Made by a program: the position numbers and the translations under genes
From: an uncultured Pelagibacteraceae bacterium
GTDB taxonomy: Bacteria; Pseudomonadota; Alphaproteobacteria; Pelagibacterales; Pelagibacteraceae
Direction of reading: 5' to 3'
Assembly (NCBI GenBank): GCA_902635685.1
Contig: CACPOY010000001.1
Span: 159,417-223,416, forward strand
DNA length: 64,000 nucleotides
In this document: one piece after another, positions 31,231-41,352 of the stretch
How positions within the stretch are numbered: position 1 is the first letter of the stretch
Layout of the letters: each line of letters opens with the position of its first letter
The notes under the pieces: model-generated
What the model saw: only the letters and a program-made list of their open reading frames with translations
Told to the model about the DNA's origin: nothing
The model's database searches: none

Positions 31231-32798
31231 TGATAAAAAAATTAGTTATTCTTTTTAAACTTGGAAGGAAAATAGCCAATTCTGATATTTTAAATATTGT
31301 ATCAAAATTTAAGGAACCACCTTTAGCCATTAAGATTTTGTTTAAAATGTTATCTTTTTCTTTTTCACCAAAAAAGCAAATAAATTTAAATATAGATGAG
31401 GGAGAGAGATTATCTAGTTCCTTGGAGTCAATGGGCACAACATTTATAAAACTTGGTCAGTTTTTGGCCACAAGACCAGATATTATTGGTGAAGAGCTTT
31501 CAAAAAAACTTGAAAACCTTCAAGATAAACTTCCTCCTTTTTCTTTGTTACAAGCAAAAGAAATTATTAAAAATGACCTGGGTGGTGAAAGTTACGAGAC
31601 TATTATTAATTTGAGTGAACCTGTTGCAGCAGCTTCTATTGCCCAAGTACATAAAGCACAAATAAATGATAATGGGGTTCTAAAAGATGTTGCTATTAAG
31701 ATTCTACGACCAAATATTAAAAAAATATTCAATGAGGAAATAGATGCAATAATACTTTTTGCTTTTCTAATTGAGTCATTTATAAAAAAAACGAAAAGAT
31801 TAAAATTGGTTGAGGTGTTTTTTTTGTTAAAGGAAATTACAAATTTAGAAATGGATTTAAGATTTGAAGCTGCTGCAGCAAATGAATATGCCGAAAATAC
31901 AAAAAATGATGTTGGATTTAGAGTTCCACAAATTTATTGGAATTACACAAGTGAAAACGTTATGACCTTAGATTGGATTGATGGAATATCTATTAGGGAA
32001 ACACAAGAACTAAAAAATAGAGAATTTAATACAGAAAAAATAGCAGAAGACATTATCCAAAACTTTTTAAGACATGCTGTAAGGGATGGGTTTTTCCATG
32101 CTGACATGCATCAAGGTAATATCTTCATAGACAATGATGGTCAAATTGTTCCAATTGATTTCGGAATAATGGGTCGTCTAGATAAAATGAGTAAAAGGTT
32201 TTTAGCTGAAATATTGTTTGGTTTTATTCAGAGAGATTATCGTAAAGTTGCAGAAGTACATTTAATTGCTGGTCTTGTACCAAAGGAAGTACCAATCGAC
32301 GATCTTGCACAAGCACTAAGATCTATTGGAGAACCAATTTTTGGTCAGGCAGTGAAGGATATCTCCGGAGGTAAATTGTTAAAACAACTCTTTGATGTCA
32401 CCGAAAAATTTAATATGCAAACCCAACCGCAGCTCTTAATGCTTCAGAAAACCATGGTTGTAGTAGAGGGTGTTGCGAGAAAATTAAACCCCAACACAAA
32501 TATTTGGACCACTTCAAAACCAGTTCTTGAAAGTTGGCTGAGAGAGACAAAGGATCCAATGACAAAATTAAATGAAACGCTACAAAATACATCAGAGGTA
32601 ATTAAAAGGTTACCAGAATTCCCTGAGATTATGGATAAAGCAAATCAGGCTCTTACTTATTTAGCAAGCGGACAAATTCCTCAAAACTCAAACTCATATA
32701 CTGCCTTGAATACTCAAAAATCAGAAATGATTGCTTTTAGAAACCAATCTATTATTAGTATATTAGTTCTTGTAATTTTGGGCCTTTTAATATTTTAA
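31230..32798 (+). CDS. ubiB: UbiB/ABC1 family kinase-like ubiquinone biosynthesis protein
   Basis: KxGQ motif FIKLGQFLATRPDI, AAASIAQVHKA, HADMHQGN. ORF track start 31218; ATG at 31230 after ubiE is more likely. Confidence 0.93.
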   Translation: MIKKLVILFKLGRKIANSDILNIVSKFKEPPLAIKILFKMLSFSFSPKKQINLNIDEGERLSSSLESMGTTFIKLGQFLATRPDIIGEELSKKLENLQDKLPPFSLLQAKEIIKNDLGGESYETIINLSEPVAAASIAQVHKAQINDNGVLKDVAIKILRPNIKKIFNEEIDAIILFAFLIESFIKKTKRLKLVEVFFLLKEITNLEMDLRFEAAAANEYAENTKNDVGFRVPQIYWNYTSENVMTLDWIDGISIRETQELKNREFNTEKIAEDIIQNFLRHAVRDGFFHADMHQGNIFIDNDGQIVPIDFGIMGRLDKMSKRFLAEILFGFIQRDYRKVAEVHLIAGLVPKEVPIDDLAQALRSIGEPIFGQAVKDISGGKLLKQLFDVTEKFNMQTQPQLLMLQKTMVVVEGVARKLNPNTNIWTTSKPVLESWLRETKDPMTKLNETLQNTSEVIKRLPEFPEIMDKANQALTYLASGQIPQNSNSYTALNTQKSEMIAFRNQSIISILVLVILGLLIF

Positions 32799-32806
32799 TT
32801 TAGACG

Positions 32807-34012
32807 ATGAAAGATTTATTAAATAAAAAAATTCTTTTTATAATATGCGGAGGTATTTCAGCCTACAAAAGCCTTGAAACAATAAGGATGTTTAAAAAAC
32901 ACAACGCTCAAATTAAAACAATTCTTACTAAAAATGCCAAGGAGTTTGTAACGCCATTGTCTGTAACATCTTTATCTAAAGGTAAAGTCTATGATGATTT
33001 GTTTAGTTTAGAAAATGAGGCAGAAATGGATCATATTTCTCTTTCTAGATGGGCTGATGTAATAATCATCGCTCCAGCAACCGCTAACACTATCTCTAGA
33101 CTTAGCCAAGGTAGCTCAGACGATTTAGCCTCTACAGTTACATTAGCATCTAATAAACAAGTTTTTTTAGCTCCAGCAATGAATGTAAGAATGTGGGAAC
33201 ACAAATCTACGCAAATTAATTTAAAAAAATTAAAAAGTTATGGCTATAAAATTATAGGCCCTGAAATAGGTGATATGGCCTGTGGCGAATATGGTGAAGG
33301 CAAAATGTCTGAACCTTTAGTTATATACAAAGAAATTCAGAATTTTCTATTTGACAAAATTAAAAATAATAAATTCAAAGCATTAGTAACCGCAGGCCCA
33401 ACAAACGAGTATATAGATCCTGTAAGATTTATTACAAATAAATCAAGCGGTCGACAAGGTTATGAAATTGCTAAATCTCTTCATAAAAGAGGCTTTGATA
33501 CAACGCTAATATCTGGACCAACAAATTTAAAAGTTGATGAAAATATTAAATTAATCAAGGTTGAGACAGCAGAAGAAATGTTCAAAGAAACTCAAAAAAG
33601 TCTACCAACAGATATAGCTATATTTGCTGCTGCTGTTGCCGATTTTAAACTAAGAGATAAACAAAAAGAAAAAATTAAAAAAATTGAAAATTTAACATTA
33701 AATTTAGAAAAAAATATCGACATATTGAATTATGTATCCAATCATAATTCTATGAGGCCAAAAATTGTTGTGGGTTTTGCTGCTGAGACATCAAATTTAG
33801 AAAAAAATGCAGCTGAAAAATTAAAAAATAAAAATTGTGATTGGATAATTGCTAATGATGTTTCAAAAGATGAAAGTGGTTTTAACGCTGAGAACAATGA
33901 AATTACAATTTTCTACAAAAACAATAAAATGAGTGCAGAAAAACTCTCATTAAGGAAAAAATCCGAGATATCTGAGGAAATCGTAGATAGAATAGTCGCA
34001 CAGATAAATTAA
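32807..34012 (+). CDS. coaBC: Bifunctional phosphopantothenoylcysteine decarboxylase/synthetase
   Basis: 401 aa; CGGISAYKSLE, APAMNVRMWEH, TAGPTNEYIDPVRFITNKSSG. Confidence 0.95.
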   Translation: MKDLLNKKILFIICGGISAYKSLETIRMFKKHNAQIKTILTKNAKEFVTPLSVTSLSKGKVYDDLFSLENEAEMDHISLSRWADVIIIAPATANTISRLSQGSSDDLASTVTLASNKQVFLAPAMNVRMWEHKSTQINLKKLKSYGYKIIGPEIGDMACGEYGEGKMSEPLVIYKEIQNFLFDKIKNNKFKALVTAGPTNEYIDPVRFITNKSSGRQGYEIAKSLHKRGFDTTLISGPTNLKVDENIKLIKVETAEEMFKETQKSLPTDIAIFAAAVADFKLRDKQKEKIKKIENLTLNLEKNIDILNYVSNHNSMRPKIVVGFAAETSNLEKNAAEKLKNKNCDWIIANDVSKDESGFNAENNEITIFYKNNKMSAEKLSLRKKSEISEEIVDRIVAQIN

Positions 34013-34449
34013 TGGTTAAAGTTTTAATTAAAAAACTTGATCCAGCTGTAAAATTACCTGAATATAAAACCAATGGAGCATCAGGTGTTGACTTAAGAGC
34101 ATATATTAAAGGAACCATTGATCTAAAACCTAAAAAGTCTGTCTTAGTTCCCACAGGATTATCTGTGGCATTCTCTGAAGATTTCGAAATTCAAATAAGA
34201 CCAAGATCAGGCTTAGCAGCCAAAAATAATATAAGTGTTTTAAATACACCAGGGACAATTGATAGCGACTACAGAGGAGAAATAAAAGTTATAATTTATA
34301 ATCATGGTGATGAAAATTTCTTAATAAGTAATGGTGATAGAATAGCTCAAATGATATTAATGCCTGTATTGAAGATGGAATTAGAAGAAGTAAATAATTT
34401 GCCTGAATCTATAAGAGGAAAAGGTGGTTTTGGCTCAACAGGTAAATGA
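34012..34449 (+). CDS. dut: dUTP diphosphatase
   Basis: 145 aa; RPRSGLAAKN, GTIDSDYRGE, RGKGGFGSTGK. Confidence 0.96.
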   Translation: MVKVLIKKLDPAVKLPEYKTNGASGVDLRAYIKGTIDLKPKKSVLVPTGLSVAFSEDFEIQIRPRSGLAAKNNISVLNTPGTIDSDYRGEIKVIIYNHGDENFLISNGDRIAQMILMPVLKMELEEVNNLPESIRGKGGFGSTGK

Positions 34450-35192
34450 GTATCAAATTAAATAAATATCAAATAGAAAAATTTTCAAGACAGATTGTCT
34501 TAAAAGACATTGGAGTTCTAGGCCAAAAAAAAATAATTAAAGCTAAAGTGTTAATTGTTGGTATGGGTGGTTTAGGGTGCCCTGCAGCTGAATATTTAAC
34601 AAGAGCAGGGGTAGGGTCATTAGGTATTATTGATCCTGATGACGTAGATTTATCAAATATTCATCGACAAAGTCTTTTTAATTCTGAAGATTTGAAAAAA
34701 TCAAAAATATCAGCAGCAAAAAAAAAACTAAAAAAAATTAACCCAAAAATAGACATTAATTGTTTTAAAATTAAGTTAAATAAGAAAAATTCTTTAGATA
34801 TTATTAAAAAATATGATTTTGTTATAGATGGCTCAGATAATTTTGAAACCAAATTTTTAATTAACGATTTTTGTAAAAAATTTAAGAAGTTTTTAGTTAC
34901 AGGTGCAATTAGTAAGTTTGATGGACATATTTTTACATTTAATTTCAAAAAAAAGGGAACACCATGTATAAGAAATTTTTTTCAAGAAGAAGAGGTTTTT
35001 GAAAATACATTAAACTGCGAAAATGAAGGAGTTTTAGGGACTGTTGCTGGTATTGTTGGTATTTTTCAAGCAAACGAAATTTTAAAGAAAATTTTAAATA
35101 TTGGAAAAGATCTAAACGGTTATATTTTAATTTTAGACTTATTGAATTTAAATTTTAGAAAAGTCAAATTAAACAAGATTAAAAATGTTTAA
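34446..35192 (+). CDS. moeB: ThiF/MoeB/HesA-family adenylyltransferase
   Basis: 248 aa; RQIVLKDIGVLGQKKI, GMGGLGCPAAEYL, DVDLSNIHRQ. Confidence 0.88.
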   Translation: MSIKLNKYQIEKFSRQIVLKDIGVLGQKKIIKAKVLIVGMGGLGCPAAEYLTRAGVGSLGIIDPDDVDLSNIHRQSLFNSEDLKKSKISAAKKKLKKINPKIDINCFKIKLNKKNSLDIIKKYDFVIDGSDNFETKFLINDFCKKFKKFLVTGAISKFDGHIFTFNFKKKGTPCIRNFFQEEEVFENTLNCENEGVLGTVAGIVGIFQANEILKKILNIGKDLNGYILILDLLNLNFRKVKLNKIKNV

Positions 35193-35628
35193 TAAAATAT
35201 TTATAATAATTACCTCATTTATCTTTTTTTCAACTGCATTATCAGAAGAAATATTTCTTTCATTAAAAAAAAATAAGGTAAATGTAAGATATGGCCCAAG
35301 TTTTGAGTTTCCTGTTAAATTTGTTTACAAGAAAATAGATTTACCTATAAAACAAATTGATAAAAAAGATAATTGGAGAAGAATTATAGATTTAAAAAAT
35401 AATAGTGGATGGATCCATTCCTCACAATTAAAACCTATTAACTCCACTATTTCCTTAAACGATAAAATCTTATTTGACAAACCAACAATTTTTTCAAAGC
35501 CTGTTGCGAAAATTAAAAAAGGGAGAGTTTTAATAGTTCAAACTTGTCAAAATGATTGGTGCGAAGTTAAAACTGATAATTTTAAGGGGTGGATAGAAAA
35601 TAATAATTTGTGGGGAAAAGTAAAATAA
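35185..35628 (+). CDS. Secreted SH3-domain protein
   Basis: 147 aa; signal peptide, NVRYGPSFEFPVKFVYKK and WCEVKTDNFKGWIENNNLWG SH3 repeats. Confidence 0.85.
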   Translation: MFNKIFIIITSFIFFSTALSEEIFLSLKKNKVNVRYGPSFEFPVKFVYKKIDLPIKQIDKKDNWRRIIDLKNNSGWIHSSQLKPINSTISLNDKILFDKPTIFSKPVAKIKKGRVLIVQTCQNDWCEVKTDNFKGWIENNNLWGKVK

Positions 35629-35650
35629 CTTTTACCTAAATAAAATTTAA

Positions 35651-35830
35651 TCACTTTTGTTGAACGCAGATATCCTTAATTACAGGAGTATTCGCACAAT
35701 CTCCACATTTAGTTTTTTGTACAATACATCCATCATCTAAAATTTCTACATCAACAACCTTATCACACTTAGAACAAGTTGATGAAATTGTTAATCCACA
35801 TTTTTTACAATTGTAGTTTTCGGTTTGCAT
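35651..35830 (-). CDS. 59-aa Cys-rich protein with three CxxC motifs (zinc-ribbon-like)
   Basis: MQTENYNCKKCGLTISSTCSKCDKVVDVEILDDGCIVQKTKCGDCANTPVIKDICVQQK; 8 Cys. Just under ORF-track cutoff. Confidence 0.75.
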   Translation of the reverse strand: MQTENYNCKKCGLTISSTCSKCDKVVDVEILDDGCIVQKTKCGDCANTPVIKDICVQQK

Positions 35831-35875
35831 AGTATCAAATTAACTCCGGTGAAAATGAATACAATGAAAAAGTTT

Positions 35876-35894
35876 GAGAATAATTATCATTAGC
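35876..35894. promoter_or_regulatory. Fur-like box 1 (GAGAATAATTATCATTAGC)
   Basis: 15/19 matches to classic Fur box GATAATGATAATCATTATC; upstream of the minus-strand CxxC gene. Confidence 0.55.
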
Positions 35895-35905
35895 AGATTT
35901 TTTTT

Positions 35906-35924
35906 GAGAATGATAATTAGTATC
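35906..35924. promoter_or_regulatory. Fur-like box 2 (GAGAATGATAATTAGTATC)
   Basis: 16/19 matches to classic Fur box; 30 bp from box 1. Confidence 0.6.
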
Positions 35925-35950
35925 AAAGTTAATCCAACTAAATAAAAATT

Positions 35951-36193
35951 TTATTTAGTTTTAGATTTACTCGCCCACCATTTGTCTAAAATGAAATACC
36001 AAACAGAATTTGCAATTGGCTCTACTATTGCGTCTGTGAGTGCAATCATAAACGAAACATTGGCTACTAACATTAAAACAGTTATAGCGATTGCAAAGTG
36101 TCCAATTGTATAAATAATGGTTCTTAAAATTGAACCTCTGTTGTTTGAGTAAATTTGTCCAGCAGCTTTAAATATACCGCTTGTTATTTCCAT
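35951..36193 (-). CDS. DUF2061-like membrane protein
   Basis: 80 aa; RTIIYTIGHFAIAITVLMLVANVSFMIALTDAIVEPIANSVWYFILDKWW resembles DUF2061. Confidence 0.7.
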   Translation of the reverse strand: MEITSGIFKAAGQIYSNNRGSILRTIIYTIGHFAIAITVLMLVANVSFMIALTDAIVEPIANSVWYFILDKWWASKSKTK

Positions 36194-36789
36194 TATCTTT
36201 TAAACGGGCTTTCAAGTACACAAGCAACTAAATGGACTCTAGCCTGTTCTCCACCATTAAAAAAATTATGATATTTTGTGTTGTTTGTTATCCATACCTT
36301 TCCATCAGCTGGAAGGTGTTTTGCAACATTTTCAATAACCATTGAGCAACCCTTATTAGTTATTATAGGAACATGTAGTCTGCACTCGGGATCTTTATGC
36401 CAGCTTAATGTTGATCTTGGTTCTTTTAACAAAAGTCTTACTCTACCCAATTTAAACCTCTTTCTTAATATTTCGTAAACTTCCTTAAAATATGTATTTT
36501 CAAATTCTGGTATTAATTGAGTATATTTAGACTCATCTATGTCAACGTCTCTAGAGACCTCTTTTCCTGTTTCATCTGCAATTGTCCAGTATTTTCCTCT
36601 TATATTATTTCCCTCGATGGAACTTTTATCATTCGGAATTTGATTTAATGATATAGCACCAAAATGTGTGACACCAGGAGAATTAAACTTTTTAGACTTT
36701 AAAATCTTATCTAAATCATTTCTCAGTCTTGAAATATCAAAATTAAGATTAGGAACCTCATAAAAGTCCTCAAAATTTGTTGTTACCAT
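36193..36789 (-). CDS. Aspartyl/asparaginyl beta-hydroxylase-like Fe(II)/2-oxoglutarate oxygenase
   Basis: 198 aa; SWHKDPECRLHVPIITN (HxD) and distal RVHLVACVLE (H); 1-nt overlap with the DUF2061 gene. Confidence 0.82.
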   Translation of the reverse strand: MVTTNFEDFYEVPNLNFDISRLRNDLDKILKSKKFNSPGVTHFGAISLNQIPNDKSSIEGNNIRGKYWTIADETGKEVSRDVDIDESKYTQLIPEFENTYFKEVYEILRKRFKLGRVRLLLKEPRSTLSWHKDPECRLHVPIITNKGCSMVIENVAKHLPADGKVWITNNTKYHNFFNGGEQARVHLVACVLESPFKR

Positions 36790-36811
36790 ATTTTTATCTC
36801 ACATTTAAAGT

Positions 36812-39049
36812 TTAATTCAATTTTAAATCAAATCGATCAGAATTCATTACTTTTACCCATGCGGCGATAAAATCTTTAACAAATTTTTCACCTGAATCTT
36901 CACATGCATAAACTTCTGCTAAAGCTCTTAATTGAGAATTTGAGCCAAAAATTAAATCAACTCTTGTTGCTTTCCATTTTGTTTTTTGTGTTTTTCTATC
37001 TTTTCCAACAAATGTTTGCTCTGATTTATCCTCTTCTTTCCATGTAGTATTCATATCTAAAAGATTTACGAAATAATCATTTGTAAGAGAACCAGGTCTA
37101 TTTGTGAAAACACCGTGTTTCGAGCCATCATAGTTAGTATTTAATACTCTCATCCCACCAACAAGTGCGGTCATTTCTGGTGCAGTTAAGCCCATCAATT
37201 GAGCTTTATCTACCAATTTTTCCTCAGCAGAAACATTCGAATCTCCTCCATTTAAATAGTTTCTAAAACCATCTGCATTCGGTTCAAGTAGACCAAATGA
37301 ATGAATATCGGTCTGATCTTGTCTTGCATCTCCTCTTCCTGCCGAAAATGGAACTTGAACTTTATAACCACCTTTTTTTGCAGCCATTTCGATACCAACA
37401 CCTCCGGCTAGCACAATTAAGTCTGCCATTGAAACACTTCTCTTTTTATTATCAAATTTGCTTTTTATTTTACCTAAAGCATTGGTTACTGTTGATAATT
37501 TTTTTGGATTATTCACTTTCCATTTTTTTTGTGGTTCCAACAATACTCTTGCGCCGTTAGCACCACCTCTTTTGTCTGATCCTCTAAAAGTAGAGGCTGA
37601 TGCCCATGCAGTAGATACTAAATCTGAAATTGATATTTTGGACTTAGAAATCATATTCTTTAAATCTTTAATATCTTTTGATTTAAGTTTGTATTTTGGC
37701 TTATCAATTGGATCTTGCCAAATTAATTGTTCTTTTGGTACTTCACTTCCAAGATAGCAAACTCTAGGACCCATATCTCTATGAGTTAATTTAAACCAAG
37801 CCCTAGCAAATGCATCATGAAACTCTTTCGGATTTTGATGAAAATGTTTTGTTATAGGTCCGTAACTTGGATCAACTTTCATTGAGATATCAGTCGTTTG
37901 CATCATTGGTGGATGAAGCACACCTTTCTGATGAGCATCAGGAACCATTTTAATTTCCTGACCATTTTTCTTAGGCGTCCATTGATGAGCACCAGCTGGG
38001 CTTTTTGTAAGTTCCCACTCATGTCCATATAAACAATCTAAATAACCCATATCCCATTTAATTGGATTTTGGGTCCAAGCACCTTCAATACCACTGCTTA
38101 TTGTATCAACACCTTTTCCTGATTTATATCCACTATTCCATCCAGTTGATTGATCTTGAAGTTTTGATGCCTCAGGATCAGGACCTTTAAATGATTCTGA
38201 AGCTGCACCGTGTGATTTTCCAAATGTATGTCCTCCGGCTACCAATGCCGCTGTTTCATAATCATTCATAGCCATTCTTCCAAATGTCTCTCTGATATCA
38301 TGTGCTGCAAGTTTTGGATCTGGATTAGCGTCAGGGCCTTGTGGATTTACATATATTAAACCCATATGTGAAGCTCCTAACGGTTGTTCTAAATCTCTAT
38401 TTCCACTATATCTTTCTACACCTAGCATCTCTTTTTCCGAACCCCAATAAATATCATCTTCTGGCTCCCAGATATCAGTTCTACCAGCTCCAAAACCAAA
38501 TGTTTTAAAACCCATTGAGTCTAATGCAACGTTTCCAACAAGTATAAATAAATCTGCCCATGAAATTTTTCTTCCATACTTTTTTTTGATAGGCCATAAA
38601 AGCAATCTAGCTTTATCTAAATTAACGTTATCTGGCCAAGAATTAAGTGGTGCAAATCTTTGATTTCCTGTTCCGGCTCCTCCTCTGCCATCACCAGTTC
38701 TATAAGTGCCCGCAGCATGCCACGCTAGTCTAATAAACAAAGGACCATAATGACCGTAATCAGCAGGCCACCATTCCTGAGAGTCTGTCATCAACTTTTT
38801 TAAATCTTTTTTTAATGCTTTGTAATTAAGTTTTTTAAATTCTTTAGCATAGCTAAATTTTTTATCCATAGGGTTGGATAAGTTTGAGTGCTGACTAAGG
38901 ATCTTAAGATTTAAACTGTTTGGCCAAAAATCTCTTACTGTTTGACCTCTGCCTGCGGAAAACTTTGCAGGTGTTCCCGCTCCAGTAAATGGACATTTGC
39001 TCATTTGATTAGTTTTAAAAGATTTATCTTTAAAATTTTCAGTACTCAT
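36812..39049 (-). CDS. katG: Catalase-peroxidase KatG
   Basis: 745 aa; [64 protein letters not shown]. Confidence 0.97.
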   Translation of the reverse strand: MSTENFKDKSFKTNQMSKCPFTGAGTPAKFSAGRGQTVRDFWPNSLNLKILSQHSNLSNPMDKKFSYAKEFKKLNYKALKKDLKKLMTDSQEWWPADYGHYGPLFIRLAWHAAGTYRTGDGRGGAGTGNQRFAPLNSWPDNVNLDKARLLLWPIKKKYGRKISWADLFILVGNVALDSMGFKTFGFGAGRTDIWEPEDDIYWGSEKEMLGVERYSGNRDLEQPLGASHMGLIYVNPQGPDANPDPKLAAHDIRETFGRMAMNDYETAALVAGGHTFGKSHGAASESFKGPDPEASKLQDQSTGWNSGYKSGKGVDTISSGIEGAWTQNPIKWDMGYLDCLYGHEWELTKSPAGAHQWTPKKNGQEIKMVPDAHQKGVLHPPMMQTTDISMKVDPSYGPITKHFHQNPKEFHDAFARAWFKLTHRDMGPRVCYLGSEVPKEQLIWQDPIDKPKYKLKSKDIKDLKNMISKSKISISDLVSTAWASASTFRGSDKRGGANGARVLLEPQKKWKVNNPKKLSTVTNALGKIKSKFDNKKRSVSMADLIVLAGGVGIEMAAKKGGYKVQVPFSAGRGDARQDQTDIHSFGLLEPNADGFRNYLNGGDSNVSAEEKLVDKAQLMGLTAPEMTALVGGMRVLNTNYDGSKHGVFTNRPGSLTNDYFVNLLDMNTTWKEEDKSEQTFVGKDRKTQKTKWKATRVDLIFGSNSQLRALAEVYACEDSGEKFVKDFIAAWVKVMNSDRFDLKLN

Positions 39050-39081
39050 TAATTTCCCTATATTTGTTAGTTTTTACTAGT

Positions 39082-39096
39082 TTATAATGATTCTAA
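39082..39096. promoter_or_regulatory. Irr/PerR-like operator upstream of katG (TTATAATGATTCTAA)
   Basis: Imperfect dyad about 33 nt before the katG ATG; one mismatch to TTATAATNATTATAA; extended TTTATAA-TGA-TTCTAAA has one mismatch to the TTTAGAA-N3-TTCTAAA half-site pattern. Confidence 0.6.
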
Positions 39097-39144
39097 AAAG
39101 GTGTCAATTGGTTTAAAATGACGCTTGAATTATAACAACAAAAA

Positions 39145-39543
39145 TTAGTCTTCTAACTTTACAAGAACCTCAACAGATTTAATTTTTTTTCCATTGATTT
39201 TTTTTAAAATGTTAATTGGACCAACATCAGCATTTTCTAAGTCTATCAATTTTTCCTCTTTTAAATCATAAAAATGATGATGGTCAGAAATATTTGTATC
39301 AAAATAAGTTTGATTTGAGTTTATAGGTATTTGTTTTAAATAACCTTTTTTTTCAAAAGCGTGTACAGTGTTATAAATTGTTGCTAGAGAAATTTTATCA
39401 CTTACTTGTTTCTTTATTTTCTGATCCAGCTCGTTGATGGTAAAATGAAATGTTTTTTCTGAGTTAAATAGTACCTCACATATCTGAAGTCTTTGTTTGG
39501 TAGGACGTAATCCAGAATTTCTTAATTTTTCAATATATTTCAC
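39145..39543 (-). CDS. irr: Fur-superfamily regulator, Irr type
   Basis: 132 aa; RPTKQRLQICEVLF, ISLATIYNTVHAFEKKG, YFDTNISDHHHFYD (HHH heme/iron motif of Irr); next to fabA-fabB-fabI. Confidence 0.85.
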   Translation of the reverse strand: MKYIEKLRNSGLRPTKQRLQICEVLFNSEKTFHFTINELDQKIKKQVSDKISLATIYNTVHAFEKKGYLKQIPINSNQTYFDTNISDHHHFYDLKEEKLIDLENADVGPINILKKINGKKIKSVEVLVKLED

Positions 39544-39562
39544 AATTAATTCGTATTATTAA

Positions 39563-39577
39563 TTAAAATTATTCTAA
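39563..39577. promoter_or_regulatory. Irr/PerR-like operator upstream of irr (TTAAAATTATTCTAA)
   Basis: Same right half-site ATTCTAA and spacing as the katG operator; 20 nt before the irr ATG, also in the fabA upstream region. Confidence 0.55.
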
Positions 39578-39637
39578 ACTATTACTAAATTTATATTATA
39601 TAGTGGTAAAATCAAGTAAATAAGAGTACTCAATTTT

Positions 39638-40138
39638 ATGAAAAAAAATTCCTACTCATACAATGAACTTATAAATTGTGGAGAAGGTAAATTGTTTGGG
39701 CCAGGAAATGCTAAATTACCGCTTCCACCAATGCTCATGTTTGATAGAATAACAGAAATTAATGATAATGAGGGTGCTTTTAAAAAAGGATCACTAAAAG
39801 CAGAACTTGAAATAAAAAAGAACCTTTGGTTTTTCGATTGTCATTTTAAAGAGGATCCTGTAATGCCTGGATGCCTTGGTTTGGACGCTATGTGGCAATT
39901 AGTAGGTTTTTATTTAGGCTGGATAGGAAATCCAGGAAAAGGAAGGGCGTTAGGTGTTGGAACGGTAAAGTTTACAGGAGAAGTTTTACAAAATGTAAAA
40001 TTAGTAAAATATGAAATTGACATGAAAAAAATTATGTCTCCTGGAGGTACAACAGTTGGTCTTGCGAATGGAGTGGTTTTAGCGGATGAAAAAAAGATAT
40101 ATTCAGCAGATAATTTAAAAGTAGGATTATTTAAATAA
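39638..40138 (+). CDS. fabA: 3-hydroxydecanoyl-ACP dehydratase/isomerase
   Basis: 166 aa; [31 protein letters not shown]. Confidence 0.96.
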   Translation: MKKNSYSYNELINCGEGKLFGPGNAKLPLPPMLMFDRITEINDNEGAFKKGSLKAELEIKKNLWFFDCHFKEDPVMPGCLGLDAMWQLVGFYLGWIGNPGKGRALGVGTVKFTGEVLQNVKLVKYEIDMKKIMSPGGTTVGLANGVVLADEKKIYSADNLKVGLFK

Positions 40139-41349
40139 TGAGAAGAGTCGTGATCACAGGTTTGGGTGTAGTATCTTGTTTGGGAAATAATCAAGAAGAA
40201 GTTCATAAATCATTATTCAACTCAAAATCGGGGATTTCTTTTGCGAAAGAATATAAAGAACATAATTTAAAAAGTCACGTACACGGGAAACCCAATATTA
40301 AACTCGAAGATCATATAGATAGAAAAACAATCCGATTTATGGGCTCAGGTTCTGCTTATAATTATATAGCGATGAAAGAAGCAATTAAAGACTCTGGTTT
40401 AGTTGAAAAAGAAGTTAGTAATTTTATGACTGGTATCGTTATGGGTTCTGGAGGGCCATCAATTGAAAATGTGATTCTGGCTGCAGATAAAACAAGAGCA
40501 AAAACTCCAAAATTAATGGGTCCCTTTATAGTTCCAAGAACTATGGCAAGCACGGCATCAGCAACTTTAGCAGTTCCATTTAAAATTAAAGGAACAAACT
40601 ATACAATGAGTTCGGCATGCGCCACCAGTGGTCATTGTATTGGTAATTCAATGGAATTAATTCAAATGGGAAAACAAGATATTGTTTTCGCTGGGGGGAG
40701 TGAAGAAATACACTGGGCCATGACAGCTATGTTTGATGCTATGACTGCATTATCATCTAAGTACAATGAAACTCCTGAAACAGCCTCTAGAGCTTATGAT
40801 AAAACAAGAGATGGATTTGTAATTGCGGGAGGAGCTGGAGTTCTAGTTCTTGAGGAATACGAACATGCTAAAGCTAGAGGTGCTAAGATATACGCTGAAT
40901 TAACTGGTTATGGAGCAACTTCAGATGGATATGATATGGTAGCTCCATCTGGTGAGGGAGCTGTAAGATGTATGAAAATGGCTATGGCAACAGCTAGAAA
41001 TAAAATTGATTATATAAATACTCATGGGACTTCTACTCCTGTTGGGGACATCACAGAGCTAAATGCAGTGAAAGATACTTTTGGAGAAAATATTCCAAAA
41101 ATAAGTTCAACAAAATCCTTATCCGGTCATCCATTGGGCGCTGCTTCAGTACATGAAGCTATTTATTGTTTAATTATGATGAAAAATAACTTTATTGCTG
41201 GATCAGCGAATATAAATGAAATGGATGAAGAAGCTAAAAAATTCCCAATAGTTGCAAAAACAGAAACTGAAATAACATTAAACACAGTTATGTCTAATAG
41301 TTTTGGTTTTGGTGGAACTAATGCTGCTTTAATTTTTGAAAAGGTTTAA
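40138..41349 (+). CDS. fabB: Beta-ketoacyl-ACP synthase I
   Basis: 403 aa; [15 protein letters not shown] active-site Cys, [22 protein letters not shown]. Confidence 0.96.
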   Translation: MRRVVITGLGVVSCLGNNQEEVHKSLFNSKSGISFAKEYKEHNLKSHVHGKPNIKLEDHIDRKTIRFMGSGSAYNYIAMKEAIKDSGLVEKEVSNFMTGIVMGSGGPSIENVILAADKTRAKTPKLMGPFIVPRTMASTASATLAVPFKIKGTNYTMSSACATSGHCIGNSMELIQMGKQDIVFAGGSEEIHWAMTAMFDAMTALSSKYNETPETASRAYDKTRDGFVIAGGAGVLVLEEYEHAKARGAKIYAELTGYGATSDGYDMVAPSGEGAVRCMKMAMATARNKIDYINTHGTSTPVGDITELNAVKDTFGENIPKISSTKSLSGHPLGAASVHEAIYCLIMMKNNFIAGSANINEMDEEAKKFPIVAKTETEITLNTVMSNSFGFGGTNAALIFEKV

Positions 41350-41352
41350 TTA

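Noticed and set aside
37297-37757. Plus-strand ORFs opposite katG
   Set aside because: Antisense to a strongly conserved katG; no support.
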